Assembly: GCA_934203105.1 (NCBI GenBank)
Contig: CAKPYQ010000001.1
Span: 51,401-115,400 of the forward strand
Reading direction: 5' to 3'
Source: an uncultured Alphaproteobacteria bacterium
Lineage (GTDB): Bacteria; Pseudomonadota; Alphaproteobacteria; CAAHEQ01; UBA3637
DNA: 64,000 nucleotides
Both the position numbers and the translations under genes were made by a program. Below, piece by piece: positions 18,336-27,409 of this stretch; position 1 is the stretch's first letter; each line of letters starts with the position of its first letter. Below the pieces are notes generated by a model. It saw nothing but the letters and a program-made list of their open reading frames with translations. It was not told the origin of the DNA and made no database searches.

Positions 18336-18416
18336 CACTAATGTTTGATATTTTAACAATTTATTCTATCGTATCAACATTTGATAAAAAGGTCAAGTAA
18401 ATATCGAAATTTGATA
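18336..18416 (-). promoter_or_regulatory. Promoter with iterated palindromic operator
   Basis: Minus-strand promoter: TTGACC (18391-18396), 17 bases, TACGAT (18368-18373). Three related 15-mers surround it, read on the plus strand: TATCAACATTTGATA (18372-18386, a palindrome with perfect 6-bp arms overlapping the -10), TATCGAAATTTGATA (18402-18416, upstream of the -35) and CACTAATGTTTGATA (18336-18350, a half match downstream). The first two are spaced exactly 30 bases. This is the pattern of a dimeric repressor site. Confidence 0.6.
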
Positions 18417-18456
18417 AAATTTTTATGTTTTTTTGAAAACACATCAATATCAATTG

Positions 18457-19356
18457 TTACAAACAAATATTGATTAAAAGATTTTTCTTTTCCTGATAAC
18501 TTTTTACTAAACTCAAAACAAAATCGTTAATGACTTCCGCCAAGGGTAATTTCCCTTTGTCAGTATAAATAACCTGCGCAGTAAGACCGGCAAGCACTCT
18601 TTTTATTTCTGGTGTTAATTGCCCCATAAATGACCCCATTTTTAAAATATCCAAAACAGCCTGATCTGCAAAGGGGCGAAATGGTTCAATCAAATCATCA
18701 ACAAGTGGCATTGTATTTGCCGATTGGCAATGCTTTAATCCCAAATAAGGTAATAACCCGTTAGCACAGACGCTGCGCGCAACCATTGCCCGTAAAATTG
18801 TATAAGCATAATTTAAAAGCATATTTATATCTGCCGCATTGCGATTGCGAATAAAATCAGAACCAAATAATTCATTAAAATAAAGATGCGCCGCCTGCCC
18901 TTCATTATTTTGCAGGTCATCGTTTTTAACCGTTTTTGACAACATTTGTAAACGCACTTTTATCGTCGAGTTCGGATGAACAAAAGCTAATAACTTAGCT
19001 TGATTGCTGATCTTCATTTGCACAATTTTCTTCCACAAATTTTTACGCAAGGACTCCGGCAAGGCCGTTTGCGCTTTAATTCTGGCCGACGTTAACCAAT
19101 GCCCGACAATCGGTAAAGTTATTGCGGCAGGCATATATTTATCATTGCAAAAAATAAGGCATGCTTGATTTTCACATAAAGCATTAACGATATTTTTTGA
19201 AATCAAAACATTATGTGCGGAAATAATTAAACATAAAATGCTATCCAACGGGATCTGATTAACTTGATTGGTCCGTACATCTGTAACAATTAAAAAACCT
19301 TTCGATAAAGAAAGTTTGAAATGATCAGACGATATTTCTATTACCCGTTTTAACAT
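18457..19356 (-). CDS. cas1: Type II CRISPR-associated integrase Cas1 (orphan)
   Basis: 299 residues closely resembling Cas1 of type II systems, including LIFCNDKYMPAA (compare IFCDDKRLPTAF), EGQAAHLYFNELFGSDFIR, GLKHCQ and DLIEPFRPFAD. The metal-binding triad E152, H209 and E224 is present, as is D231, so the active site looks intact. Cas1 normally works with Cas2 to insert spacers into CRISPR arrays. No cas2, cas9, csn2 or array is found in this window. The gene begins 3 bases after the TolC-family gene stops and shares its transcription direction, so it is probably read with the efflux operon. It is either a relic of a lost CRISPR locus or a repurposed integrase. Confidence 0.88.
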   Translation of the reverse strand: MLKRVIEISSDHFKLSLSKGFLIVTDVRTNQVNQIPLDSILCLIISAHNVLISKNIVNALCENQACLIFCNDKYMPAAITLPIVGHWLTSARIKAQTALPESLRKNLWKKIVQMKISNQAKLLAFVHPNSTIKVRLQMLSKTVKNDDLQNNEGQAAHLYFNELFGSDFIRNRNAADINMLLNYAYTILRAMVARSVCANGLLPYLGLKHCQSANTMPLVDDLIEPFRPFADQAVLDILKMGSFMGQLTPEIKRVLAGLTAQVIYTDKGKLPLAEVINDFVLSLVKSYQEKKNLLINICL

Positions 19357-19359
19357 TAA

Positions 19360-20625
19360 CTACTTTAATCCTAAATTGTCGGCGGTCAGCAAACCGGCGC
19401 CGGATAAAACCGAAAAATAAGCCGATATTTGCGCATGCTTTGCCCGCGTCAACGATACCTTCGAATCTAATAATTCCTGCTCGGCATTCAATACATCTAA
19501 TACCGTACGACGCCCGCGTTCCTGAGCGTCTCTGACGCCTTCCAACGCTAAACGATTTGCATTGATGCGCATTTGCGCTGTTTCTATCGCTGCACCTTGC
19601 GCTTGGTAAATATTCCACGCTTGACGCAACTTTTCTAAAACAATCCGCTGGGTGTGAGTGATATTTTCTTTTAAAGCAGATGCTTCATACTCGGCCTTAT
19701 CCGTCCGTGCAAAAGCCGTTCCTTTATCATACAACGGCACCGTCAAATAAATGCCGATCCGGCCGTCGGAAACTTCGTCAATCACAGGAACATCTTTTAA
19801 TTTCACGGCAGACGCTTTGATATCAATCGACGGCATATAGCTTTCACGCGACACCGTAACGTTGGATTTTGCCGCTTCGTATCCCGCGGCGGCAGCCAAA
19901 ATAGCCGGATGCGATTTTAGAGCTGTCTTTTCGGCGTCATTAATTGACTTTGGGAAAAATTGCCGTGTACCGTTTAATTCAATATCTGTATAATTTTCTT
20001 GCAACGATCCGTAAATTCGGCGGAACGTTTCCAAAGCATTTTCATATCCGGCATTGGCATCAATAACCGCATACTTTGCCAATTCTAAACGCGCTTTTGC
20101 TTGGGCTAAATCTGTTTTAGTCAGCACGCCGACTTTTTCTTTTTGCTCACACAAACTGAAATACTCTTCCAATACCTTTTGGTTATTTTTATCCAAATTC
20201 AATACTTCGCGTGCATTCAAAACATTGATGTAAGCATTAACGGCTTGCAAAAACACATCTTGTTCGGTCGCATATAAATTCGCCTTTTCCAAAACCGCCA
20301 TACTTTTGGCTGCGTCAATTTGCGCCGTTGTTGAAAAGCCGTGAAAAATATTTTCCGATAACGTTATGCCAACCTGTTTTTGCGTATAGTCAAAATCCGT
20401 GTTATTCAATTTTGTTTTTGCACGTGCTATGCCGGCCGTTGCCCCGACGGACGGTTGCCAACCTGTACGCGCTAAATCAACTCCGGCCGATGCGCTTTTG
20501 ACTTTCTGCCGCGCGGATAAAATCTGCGGGTTGGTTTGATAAACTTGCTGCAAAGCCGAATACATATCCGCATTTGCCGGCACACAAAATAAAAAGCAAA
20601 TTAAAAACAGTAAATACTTTTTCAT
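19360..20625 (-). CDS. TolC-family outer-membrane efflux protein
   Basis: 421 residues with a signal peptide (cut about residue 19, VPANA) and two outer-membrane efflux repeats, visible as long helical stretches about 25-200 and 220-410. It would form the outer-membrane channel for the HlyD/ABC pump encoded just upstream. It lies 9 bases after a permease gene and 3 bases before cas1. Confidence 0.93.
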   Translation of the reverse strand: MKKYLLFLICFLFCVPANADMYSALQQVYQTNPQILSARQKVKSASAGVDLARTGWQPSVGATAGIARAKTKLNNTDFDYTQKQVGITLSENIFHGFSTTAQIDAAKSMAVLEKANLYATEQDVFLQAVNAYINVLNAREVLNLDKNNQKVLEEYFSLCEQKEKVGVLTKTDLAQAKARLELAKYAVIDANAGYENALETFRRIYGSLQENYTDIELNGTRQFFPKSINDAEKTALKSHPAILAAAAGYEAAKSNVTVSRESYMPSIDIKASAVKLKDVPVIDEVSDGRIGIYLTVPLYDKGTAFARTDKAEYEASALKENITHTQRIVLEKLRQAWNIYQAQGAAIETAQMRINANRLALEGVRDAQERGRRTVLDVLNAEQELLDSKVSLTRAKHAQISAYFSVLSGAGLLTADNLGLK

Positions 20626-20634
20626 TTTTTTCTC

Positions 20635-21726
20635 CTATAAAGTCGTTTTAAAGCGCTTCACCGCCCAAAGGGCTATCAAAAATCCCGAAACAATCATCAC
20701 CCAAGCATGCGCGAAAAAATAGTTCCAATCCGCTCCTTTCAAGATAATGTTGCGCACCAAATAAGTATAGTGCGTCAACGGATTAACATACGCAATCCAT
20801 TGCAAAACAAGCGGCATATTTTCGCGCGGAAACAACGCTCCCGATAACATCAACGCCATAAAAGCAACAATCATCAAGCCCAACATCGCTTGTTGTTGTG
20901 TTTTGGTATAATTGGCCAACCAAACAGCAATCGCACACGCCGGAAAGCAAAACACCAAAAACGACGCCATAAACATAAAAAACGATCCCGTGAAAGGCAA
21001 TGAAAAGAAAATCACACCCACCAGCTGAATCAAAAACATATTGATTAACGCCACCAAAATATACGGCAATGTTTTACCCAAAATAATATCATACTTTGAA
21101 ATCGGCGCCGAAATTAAAGTTTCAATCGTGCCGTTTTCTTTTTCTTTGGTAATCGAAATACTGATTAAAGTCAACAAAGACATAAACACCAAAACCGCCA
21201 TAATCGCCGGCACCAAAAACCATTGCGTATCCAATTCCGGATTAAACAAAACACGCACGTTAAAACCAATCGGCCGAACGCCTTGCGTGTGCGTTGCATC
21301 AGATAATACATTTACAATAATGCCTTGTAAATACGCTTCAATGCTTTGCGCTTTGAGCACATTCGTCGAATCGATCAATATTTGTAATTGCCCTTCCCCG
21401 CGCATCAAAGATTTTGTCAGTCCATCTTTGGGCGCAATCAATGCCACATCAGCTTCGCCGGCTTGCACAGCCTCTACTGCGCTTTTTTCCAACGGATCAA
21501 TACGCACAAACCAACCGGAACCGATTGCGTGATTATAAACGCGCTCCATAATCACATCGTTTGGAATGGTGTCAACAGCCAAACGCAAATTGCGGGCTTC
21601 CATTGTAATGGCTTGGCTTAAAACAATCACCTGAACCACCGGCATCAGCAAAATCGCCACCAGCATAACCGGATCACGCAGCAATGCAATTAACTCTTTT
21701 TTGATAAAGCCCCACAAAGTGTTCAT
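20635..21726 (-). CDS. ABC-2 type permease (YhhJ-like)
   Basis: 363 residues: one N-terminal membrane helix, a periplasmic domain of about 140 residues (about 40-175), then five helices. The cytoplasmic ITKEKENGTIETLISAPISKYDIILGK segment, given here only in part as KEKENGTIETL, is typical of ABC2 permeases and couples to the ATPase. It overlaps the preceding permease gene by 4 bases. It is homologous to its neighbour, so the two probably pair as a heterodimer. Confidence 0.93.
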   Translation of the reverse strand: MNTLWGFIKKELIALLRDPVMLVAILLMPVVQVIVLSQAITMEARNLRLAVDTIPNDVIMERVYNHAIGSGWFVRIDPLEKSAVEAVQAGEADVALIAPKDGLTKSLMRGEGQLQILIDSTNVLKAQSIEAYLQGIIVNVLSDATHTQGVRPIGFNVRVLFNPELDTQWFLVPAIMAVLVFMSLLTLISISITKEKENGTIETLISAPISKYDIILGKTLPYILVALINMFLIQLVGVIFFSLPFTGSFFMFMASFLVFCFPACAIAVWLANYTKTQQQAMLGLMIVAFMALMLSGALFPRENMPLVLQWIAYVNPLTHYTYLVRNIILKGADWNYFFAHAWVMIVSGFLIALWAVKRFKTTL

Positions 21727-22844
21727 TCTATTGTCCTTTTAAACCTGAAAACACACGCAAGCATCAGCACAATCGCCTGCACAGACAAAGCCGCAAACGG
21801 GATCCATAAATCCGCTATTGTACTGGCTTTTAAAAACTGGTCGCGCGATATTTCAACATAAAAACGCGCCGGAAACAAAGCCGATACCCATTGATAAATC
21901 CGTGGCATATACTCGATCGGGAAAATAAAGCCGGACAATAAAGCGGTCGGCAACAACCCGATAATAGCGGCATATTGAACCGCAACTTGTTGTTCGTGAC
22001 TGACAACCGAAATATAAAGCCCCAAAGCCAAATACCCCAAAATAAATAAAATCGTCGCAATCGTTAAGGTGATATAGCTGCCGACAAACGGAACACCAAA
22101 AACCAATCGCGCCGCCAAGAAAACAATAATAAATCCGCAAAAGCTTAAAAACGCATAAGGAAACAACTTACCAAACATAATTTCAAGCGATGTCACCGGC
22201 GTTGACAATAACATTTCCATTGAGCCTTGTTCCCATTCTTTGCATACCGTCAGAGCGGTCAACATAATCGCAACCAATGCAATAATCACCGCAGAGATGC
22301 CGGGGATTGCAAACCATTTTGTATTCAACTCCGGATTAAATAAATAACGCGGTTTGAAAACCAACAAAGCATCTTTGGATATCGGAATATCTTTGATTTT
22401 ATAAATCGCGTTGACGTTAATTGTGTTTAAATAATTCATAATAGCCGATATGGACGAATTATCCGCGCCGTCCAATAAGATTTGAACTTGTCCCGTACGC
22501 CCCGCCATAATTTCTTTTTCAAAGTTGGGCGGAATGACCAACATCATTTTGGCTTTTTCGGCAACTAAATCGTCTTGACCTTTCGTCGGCGTTTGAACAA
22601 CATAAGGCTTAAAATATCCCGAACTGCCGAACGTTTCAACCAATTTTCGTGAACTTTGCGTTCTGTCGTGATCCATATAAGCCAAATCAATCGATTTGAC
22701 ATTAAACTCGATCGAATTGCCCAAAATCAGCACGATCATCAACGGCAACAACAACGCCATCATTAACGTAAACGGATCGCGAAAGATATGTTTAAATTCT
22801 TTGCTGAACACAGCGTGCGCACGGCGATAAGAAAAATATTTCAT
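21723..22844 (-). CDS. ABC-2 type permease (YhhJ-like)
   Basis: 373 residues with the same plan as the next gene: N-terminal helix, large periplasmic loop (about 45-185), coupling segment CKEWEQGSMEMLLSTPVTSLE (in part EWEQGSMEML) and five further helices. It overlaps the ATPase gene upstream by 4 bases and the other permease downstream by 4. Substrate unknown; relatives move drugs or envelope compounds. Confidence 0.93.
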   Translation of the reverse strand: MKYFSYRRAHAVFSKEFKHIFRDPFTLMMALLLPLMIVLILGNSIEFNVKSIDLAYMDHDRTQSSRKLVETFGSSGYFKPYVVQTPTKGQDDLVAEKAKMMLVIPPNFEKEIMAGRTGQVQILLDGADNSSISAIMNYLNTINVNAIYKIKDIPISKDALLVFKPRYLFNPELNTKWFAIPGISAVIIALVAIMLTALTVCKEWEQGSMEMLLSTPVTSLEIMFGKLFPYAFLSFCGFIIVFLAARLVFGVPFVGSYITLTIATILFILGYLALGLYISVVSHEQQVAVQYAAIIGLLPTALLSGFIFPIEYMPRIYQWVSALFPARFYVEISRDQFLKASTIADLWIPFAALSVQAIVLMLACVFRFKRTIE

Positions 22845-23746
22845 CTGTTTTTTCCTTCCACCTGACGGATAAAGACGTCCTCTAACGACGGGTTAATTTT
22901 TTCAACTTCAAAATCGGATTGAAGACGCTTTAAATCAGCATTATCTTTTAAAATAATATGAAAGTGTTGACCGTACGGTTCCCACATTTCAAACAAAGCT
23001 TTATCCGGCAAAACAACCTTGTCCGTCTTGGGCGTCAAGTTATATAACTGTTTTGTAAAAGTTTTTGCTTTTAAGTTTTCGGGTGAATCCAACGCAATTA
23101 ACTGACCGGCACGCATCAGCGCTATTCGGCCGCAGTTTTCGGCTTCGTCCATATAATGAGTTGTTACAAAAACGGTCTTGCCCGTTTTGGCCAACGCTTT
23201 AATCAATTGCCAAAAACGATAGCGTGCCGTCGGAGCAACACCGGCTGTCGGCTCGTCCAAAAAGACAACCTGCGGATTATGCAACAACGACACACACAAA
23301 GCTATTTCCTGTTTAATGCCGGTCGGCAATGCTTTGACTACCGTTGATAACTTTTCCTTAAAACCGATAAAGTCCAATAATTTTTGCCGTTGCAGCTCGT
23401 ACGCTTTTTTGTTTAAATGATGCAATGCGGCCGCAAAATCCATATTTTCTTTGATCGACAAATCATCGTATAAAGTAAAGTGCTGCGACATATATCCGAC
23501 TTTTGATTTAATCAGGTTTTCTTTGCCCGCTACAAACTCTTCATTATCGATTTTAACTTGGCCTTCACTGGCTAAAAGCAAGCCGCACAAAACGCGAATT
23601 GTCGTTGTTTTACCGGCGCCGTTTGCGCCCAAAAATCCGAATATTTCACCACGCGCAACCGAAAAAGAAACATCTTTTACCGCATAAAAATCACCAAAGC
23701 GGACAGATAAATGATGCACATCAACAACATAAGGATTGCTTGTCAT
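22841..23746 (-). CDS. ABC transporter ATPase
   Basis: 301 residues with Walker A GANGAGKTT (about 40-48), Walker B VVFLDEPTAGV and the H-loop region VTTHYMDEAE. The signature motif is LPTGIKQE instead of LSGGQ, so its ATP site may be weak or work only when paired with the second ATPase. A C-terminal domain of about 90 residues follows. It resembles the first half of RbbA/YhiH proteins, which here are split into separate genes. Confidence 0.93.
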   Translation of the reverse strand: MTSNPYVVDVHHLSVRFGDFYAVKDVSFSVARGEIFGFLGANGAGKTTTIRVLCGLLLASEGQVKIDNEEFVAGKENLIKSKVGYMSQHFTLYDDLSIKENMDFAAALHHLNKKAYELQRQKLLDFIGFKEKLSTVVKALPTGIKQEIALCVSLLHNPQVVFLDEPTAGVAPTARYRFWQLIKALAKTGKTVFVTTHYMDEAENCGRIALMRAGQLIALDSPENLKAKTFTKQLYNLTPKTDKVVLPDKALFEMWEPYGQHFHIILKDNADLKRLQSDFEVEKINPSLEDVFIRQVEGKNR

Positions 23747-24471
23747 TTCGCCCCTCCGCGTGATAGGAAAAATTCATCAAAGTTTTTGACTTTTTCTTGC
23801 AAAAGCAATGCCTTTGGCTCACCTAAACCCAGTACTTTACCTTGCTCCATCAAAACGACTTGCCCGCATCTTTCGGCTTCGTCCATATAGGCGGTTGTCA
23901 TAATCACTAAAATTCCCTGATTCACCGACGTGTGCAACATATCCCAAAACTCACGACGCGAAATCGGATCAACACCGTTGGTCGGCTCGTCCAACAACAT
24001 CACCTTGGGCGATCGCAACAAAGCACACATCAACCCTAATTTTTTATACATACCGCCCGACAATTTACCCGCCGGACGATCCAAAAATTTGTCCAATCGG
24101 GTCAATTGCAACAACTCTTTTTTCTTTTTGGCATATTCTTCGGGATCGATGCCGTATAAATCTTGGAAAAAATTCAAATGCTCCTCGATCGATAAATCGG
24201 CGTACAAGCTTTGCGTTTGAGGCATATAAGCAATGTTTTGACGAAAATCATCAAAACGCGTTTTCACCCCGTTCATAAAATAGGATATTTCGCCTGCCGT
24301 CGGCTTTAACAGTTGCAAAATCAAGCGAAATAACGTTGTCTTACCAGCGCCGGCAGGACCGATAATCCCGTAAAGTTTACCCGTTTCAAAGTGCATAGAC
24401 ACATCGTTCAGCGCTTTTGTTTCGCCGAAATCTTTTTTAATATGCGATATGTCCAAAGCAACGTTAATCAT
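23743..24471 (-). CDS. ABC transporter ATPase
   Basis: 242 residues with Walker A GPAGAGKTT, a normal signature LSGGMYKK, Walker B VMLLDEPTNGVD and a D-loop. It overlaps the HlyD gene by 8 bases and the second ATPase gene by 4. With the next gene it forms the two-ATPase engine of the pump. Confidence 0.94.
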   Translation of the reverse strand: MINVALDISHIKKDFGETKALNDVSMHFETGKLYGIIGPAGAGKTTLFRLILQLLKPTAGEISYFMNGVKTRFDDFRQNIAYMPQTQSLYADLSIEEHLNFFQDLYGIDPEEYAKKKKELLQLTRLDKFLDRPAGKLSGGMYKKLGLMCALLRSPKVMLLDEPTNGVDPISRREFWDMLHTSVNQGILVIMTTAYMDEAERCGQVVLMEQGKVLGLGEPKALLLQEKVKNFDEFFLSRGGAK

Positions 24472-25207
24472 TAAACAGCGCGCTTTCGATTGTCATTCCT
24501 GACTTTAACACCAAATCTGGATTTTCAAATTGAACTTTAACCCCGTAAACCAAGCGCGTCCGCTCTTGCCTTGTTTGTACATTTTTGGGTGTGAATTCGG
24601 CTTCTTCGTTGATTTTGATAATCCGTCCGGTAAAGGTCTTATCTCCGGCTTCCGGCAAAATGCCCACGACTTTTTGCCCCACTTTTAAACGATACAGCTC
24701 GTCATGCGGCACATAAAAATACGCCCATATATCATAGGGATTGGCAATCGACAACAACGTTGTTCCCGCACCGACAACTTCGCCTTTTTCACGGAACTTT
24801 GTAATGACAACACCATCAATCGGCGATTGCACCTGACACCAAGCAAGCTTTAAATCATTATCGCTTTTGTTGCGTTGCAACACATCGAATTCGGCCTTTG
24901 ACATATGCCCTTTTTTCACCAAAGCTTCTGCACGAGCGTAATCATTATCGATTTGTTTGGCAAGCACTTTATAAACGTCACAGCTCATTTGCAAAACGAC
25001 CTGCCCTTTTTTCACAAAATCCCCTTCGGATACCGGCAAATCCGTAATATCAGAAGCCACTTTTGATGACAAAATAACTTTTGTCGTCTCCAACGTCCCC
25101 GCATAGCGGAACGGTTCAGCAAACAGCCAATATTTTGCAAGCCAAGCGCCCGTTGCGACAAGCGTTAAAGCCACCGCCCCGATAATTAAATTTTTCTTTG
25201 TAATCAT
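24464..25207 (-). CDS. HlyD-family periplasmic adaptor protein
   Basis: 247 residues: membrane anchor about 6-26, two lipoyl-like halves (VSEGDFVKKGQVV and SPIDGVVITKFREKGEVV) around a short helical hairpin, then a beta-barrel domain. It links the inner-membrane permeases to the TolC-type channel. The start at 25207 is chosen because AAGGAG lies 7 bases upstream; the longer frame adds 15 unlikely residues. First gene of the efflux operon that ends in cas1. Confidence 0.93.
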   Translation of the reverse strand: MITKKNLIIGAVALTLVATGAWLAKYWLFAEPFRYAGTLETTKVILSSKVASDITDLPVSEGDFVKKGQVVLQMSCDVYKVLAKQIDNDYARAEALVKKGHMSKAEFDVLQRNKSDNDLKLAWCQVQSPIDGVVITKFREKGEVVGAGTTLLSIANPYDIWAYFYVPHDELYRLKVGQKVVGILPEAGDKTFTGRIIKINEEAEFTPKNVQTRQERTRLVYGVKVQFENPDLVLKSGMTIESALFND

Positions 25208-25305
25208 AGTTTTTCTCCTTATCTTTTGGATATTATAAACAAGCAAAAGCAAAGAGTAAAGACTTTATCTTTAAAAAAAGCCACTTTTCATAAAAATGTA
25301 AAGCA

Positions 25306-25875
25306 CTAACGGATCAAAGCAATCCTTTTTGCAATCTGCGTGGAAAGCTGGCCCATTATCTCACTTTGCTTTAAAACCAAGTCGCTATAATCCGTCGTAA
25401 TGTCTTTGGATATGACCGTTTGTGTTTGATAAATTGTATTGCCGTTTTGATCAAACAAGCTCCATCTGGCGCCAAAAGTCAAACGCTGCCCCAACACGGC
25501 GTCAAATTGATTGACGTCAACAAAGACAATGACTTTTGCATCCGTGCGTGAAAAAGTTTTCGGCACGATCACCGATTGCGGCATTACCACCGTCAAATCG
25601 TTAATCAAAGTTCTTTGCAATAAATCGGATAACGATTCTGCCCAACGGCTCGTTTCGGAAAAGTTCAAAGAAATGTTATTTTCCTTTAAAGTCACAATCT
25701 GCGGCCGATCCAAAAAAGCGGGAATCTTAACCGGTTCAACAGCCACTTGCATTGACACTTGCGTTACGGGTTTTGCCTGCACAGTTTGCAAAGTGTAAAA
25801 ATCGGCTTTCGGGCTGACACCGATGCACCCGCTCAAAAATAAAACCGCGATACCCAAAACAAATAATTTTTTCAT
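25306..25875 (-). CDS. MCE transport auxiliary lipoprotein (PqiC/YmbA-like)
   Basis: 189 residues with a lipoprotein signal and lipobox LSGC (Cys 17), then the ABC-type transport auxiliary domain (YTLQTVQAKP start; RPQIVTLKENN). It probably tethers the MCE complex to the outer membrane. Last gene of the Mla-type operon, starting directly after the MCE gene. Confidence 0.88.
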   Translation of the reverse strand: MKKLFVLGIAVLFLSGCIGVSPKADFYTLQTVQAKPVTQVSMQVAVEPVKIPAFLDRPQIVTLKENNISLNFSETSRWAESLSDLLQRTLINDLTVVMPQSVIVPKTFSRTDAKVIVFVDVNQFDAVLGQRLTFGARWSLFDQNGNTIYQTQTVISKDITTDYSDLVLKQSEIMGQLSTQIAKRIALIR

Positions 25876-26658
25876 TTAATATTTATCCTTTCCTTTTAAT
25901 AAAGCCTCCGGATGGCGTTCCATATAATCCGCAAAATTGCGTATAGACTTTGCTGCATCGGAAATACTTTGCAATGTTTGGTTAAAGTTATTTAAAGTCA
26001 TATCGGTTTGCGGTACATTTTTTTCAACCGACACCCGAACAACAGACGTAATTTTTTGCATATCCGGTAAAATCGTATCCAACCCTTTATCCAACTTATC
26101 CAACACTTCATTTAACCGAACCAACGTCGTGCGCAAAGGCAAAGTTTGAATGTCTTGCGACAACTGTTCGATCGGAGATAAAACCGTCGGAATTTCCAAA
26201 ACTTCCGGATCGGGGCTTTTCAAAACGATCGGCGTTTTGGGCAACACTTCTAATTCAATCATCAACTGTCCGGTCAACAAGCTTTGATTTATCAACCGCG
26301 CGCGTAACCCTTTTTCAATAAAAGCATTCAATAACGCTTTGCGATATCTGTAATGACGTGCTACTTCAACGATATTTTGCGACTTTGCAAAGCGAACATA
26401 TACCGGAATATTAAAGGTTAAAGTTTCCGGATTTCCAAACAAATCAATGCGCGTCACCTTGCCGATTTCAACACCTTTGAAAACAACCGGAGACCCGACG
26501 CTTAATCCTTTAACGGACTCATCAAAGTACATCACGATCAAATTATCATTGTTGGGGAAAAGTTTGTCCCAAACAAAGTTCAATACAATACCAAAAAAAG
26601 CAATCAAGCCTATCAGTACAAATAATCCTACTTTCTTTTTATTTGGTTCTTTGTGCAT
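25876..26658 (-). CDS. mlaD: MCE-domain substrate-binding protein (MlaD-like)
   Basis: 260 residues: N-terminal membrane helix (about 11-30), one MCE domain (about 40-115; YFDESVKGLSVGSPVVFKGVEIG, in part SVKGLSVGSPV), then a long helical tail ending in a phospholipid-transport-style coil. It carries lipids across the periplasm together with the MlaE permease and MlaF ATPase. It overlaps mlaF by 20 bases. Confidence 0.93.
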   Translation of the reverse strand: MHKEPNKKKVGLFVLIGLIAFFGIVLNFVWDKLFPNNDNLIVMYFDESVKGLSVGSPVVFKGVEIGKVTRIDLFGNPETLTFNIPVYVRFAKSQNIVEVARHYRYRKALLNAFIEKGLRARLINQSLLTGQLMIELEVLPKTPIVLKSPDPEVLEIPTVLSPIEQLSQDIQTLPLRTTLVRLNEVLDKLDKGLDTILPDMQKITSVVRVSVEKNVPQTDMTLNNFNQTLQSISDAAKSIRNFADYMERHPEALLKGKDKY

Positions 26659-27409
26659 TTGTTTTTCCTCTTGTTAAAAATGAATAGACTTTTTCGTTGG
26701 GCGGATCTTTTAACAATTGTCTTGGATTGCCGTAAGCTTGAATACTTTTCGTTTCGCCGTCCAAGAAAATTGAGTTTGTTCCAATGTCAAAAATAGAACT
26801 TAATTCGTGCGTGACAACAACAATTGTCGTCCCGAACGAATGGTTAATATCCAAAATTAAATCGTCCAATAATTTAGAGCTGATCGGATCCAATCCGGCG
26901 GACGGTTCATCAAAATAAACGATTTTCGGATCCAAAGCCAATGCTCTTGCCAATCCGGCGCGTTTTTTCATTCCGCCGCTGATTTCGGCAGGATAAAATT
27001 CTTCAAAGCCCGCTAAACCGACCAAAGCTAATTTCAATGAAACTAACTCATCTATTGTCTTTTTGCTGTATGATGTATATTGTTGCAAAGGCAGTGCGAT
27101 ATTCTGCGCCAAAGTCATTGAACTGAACAAAGCGCCGCTTTGATACAAAATACCGGATTGCATTGCGATTTTCTTTTTGGTATTTTCATCGGCATCGGTA
27201 AAGTTTTCACCATCGATAAAAACGCAACCCGATAACGGTTCCGACAATCCGGTTAATACGCGCAGCAAACTGCTTTTACCGCAACCGCTGCCGCCCATAA
27301 TGATAAAAATGTCGTGCTGTTTGATTTCAAAATTGATATCCTTTAACAACACAAAGTCGTCATAACCGATCGATAAGTTTTTTGCCGCAATTTGAATGTT
27401 GTCTGTCAT
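26639..27409 (-). CDS. mlaF: Mla-type ABC ATPase
   Basis: 256 residues with Walker A GGSGCGKSS, signature ISGGMKKRAGLARA and Walker B IVYFDEPSAGLDP. The GGMKKR form is typical of MlaF-like ATPases. Lipid transport across the inner membrane with MlaE. It overlaps both neighbours, which supports one operon. Confidence 0.95.
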   Translation of the reverse strand: MTDNIQIAAKNLSIGYDDFVLLKDINFEIKQHDIFIIMGGSGCGKSSLLRVLTGLSEPLSGCVFIDGENFTDADENTKKKIAMQSGILYQSGALFSSMTLAQNIALPLQQYTSYSKKTIDELVSLKLALVGLAGFEEFYPAEISGGMKKRAGLARALALDPKIVYFDEPSAGLDPISSKLLDDLILDINHSFGTTIVVVTHELSSIFDIGTNSIFLDGETKSIQAYGNPRQLLKDPPNEKVYSFLTRGKTNAQRTK

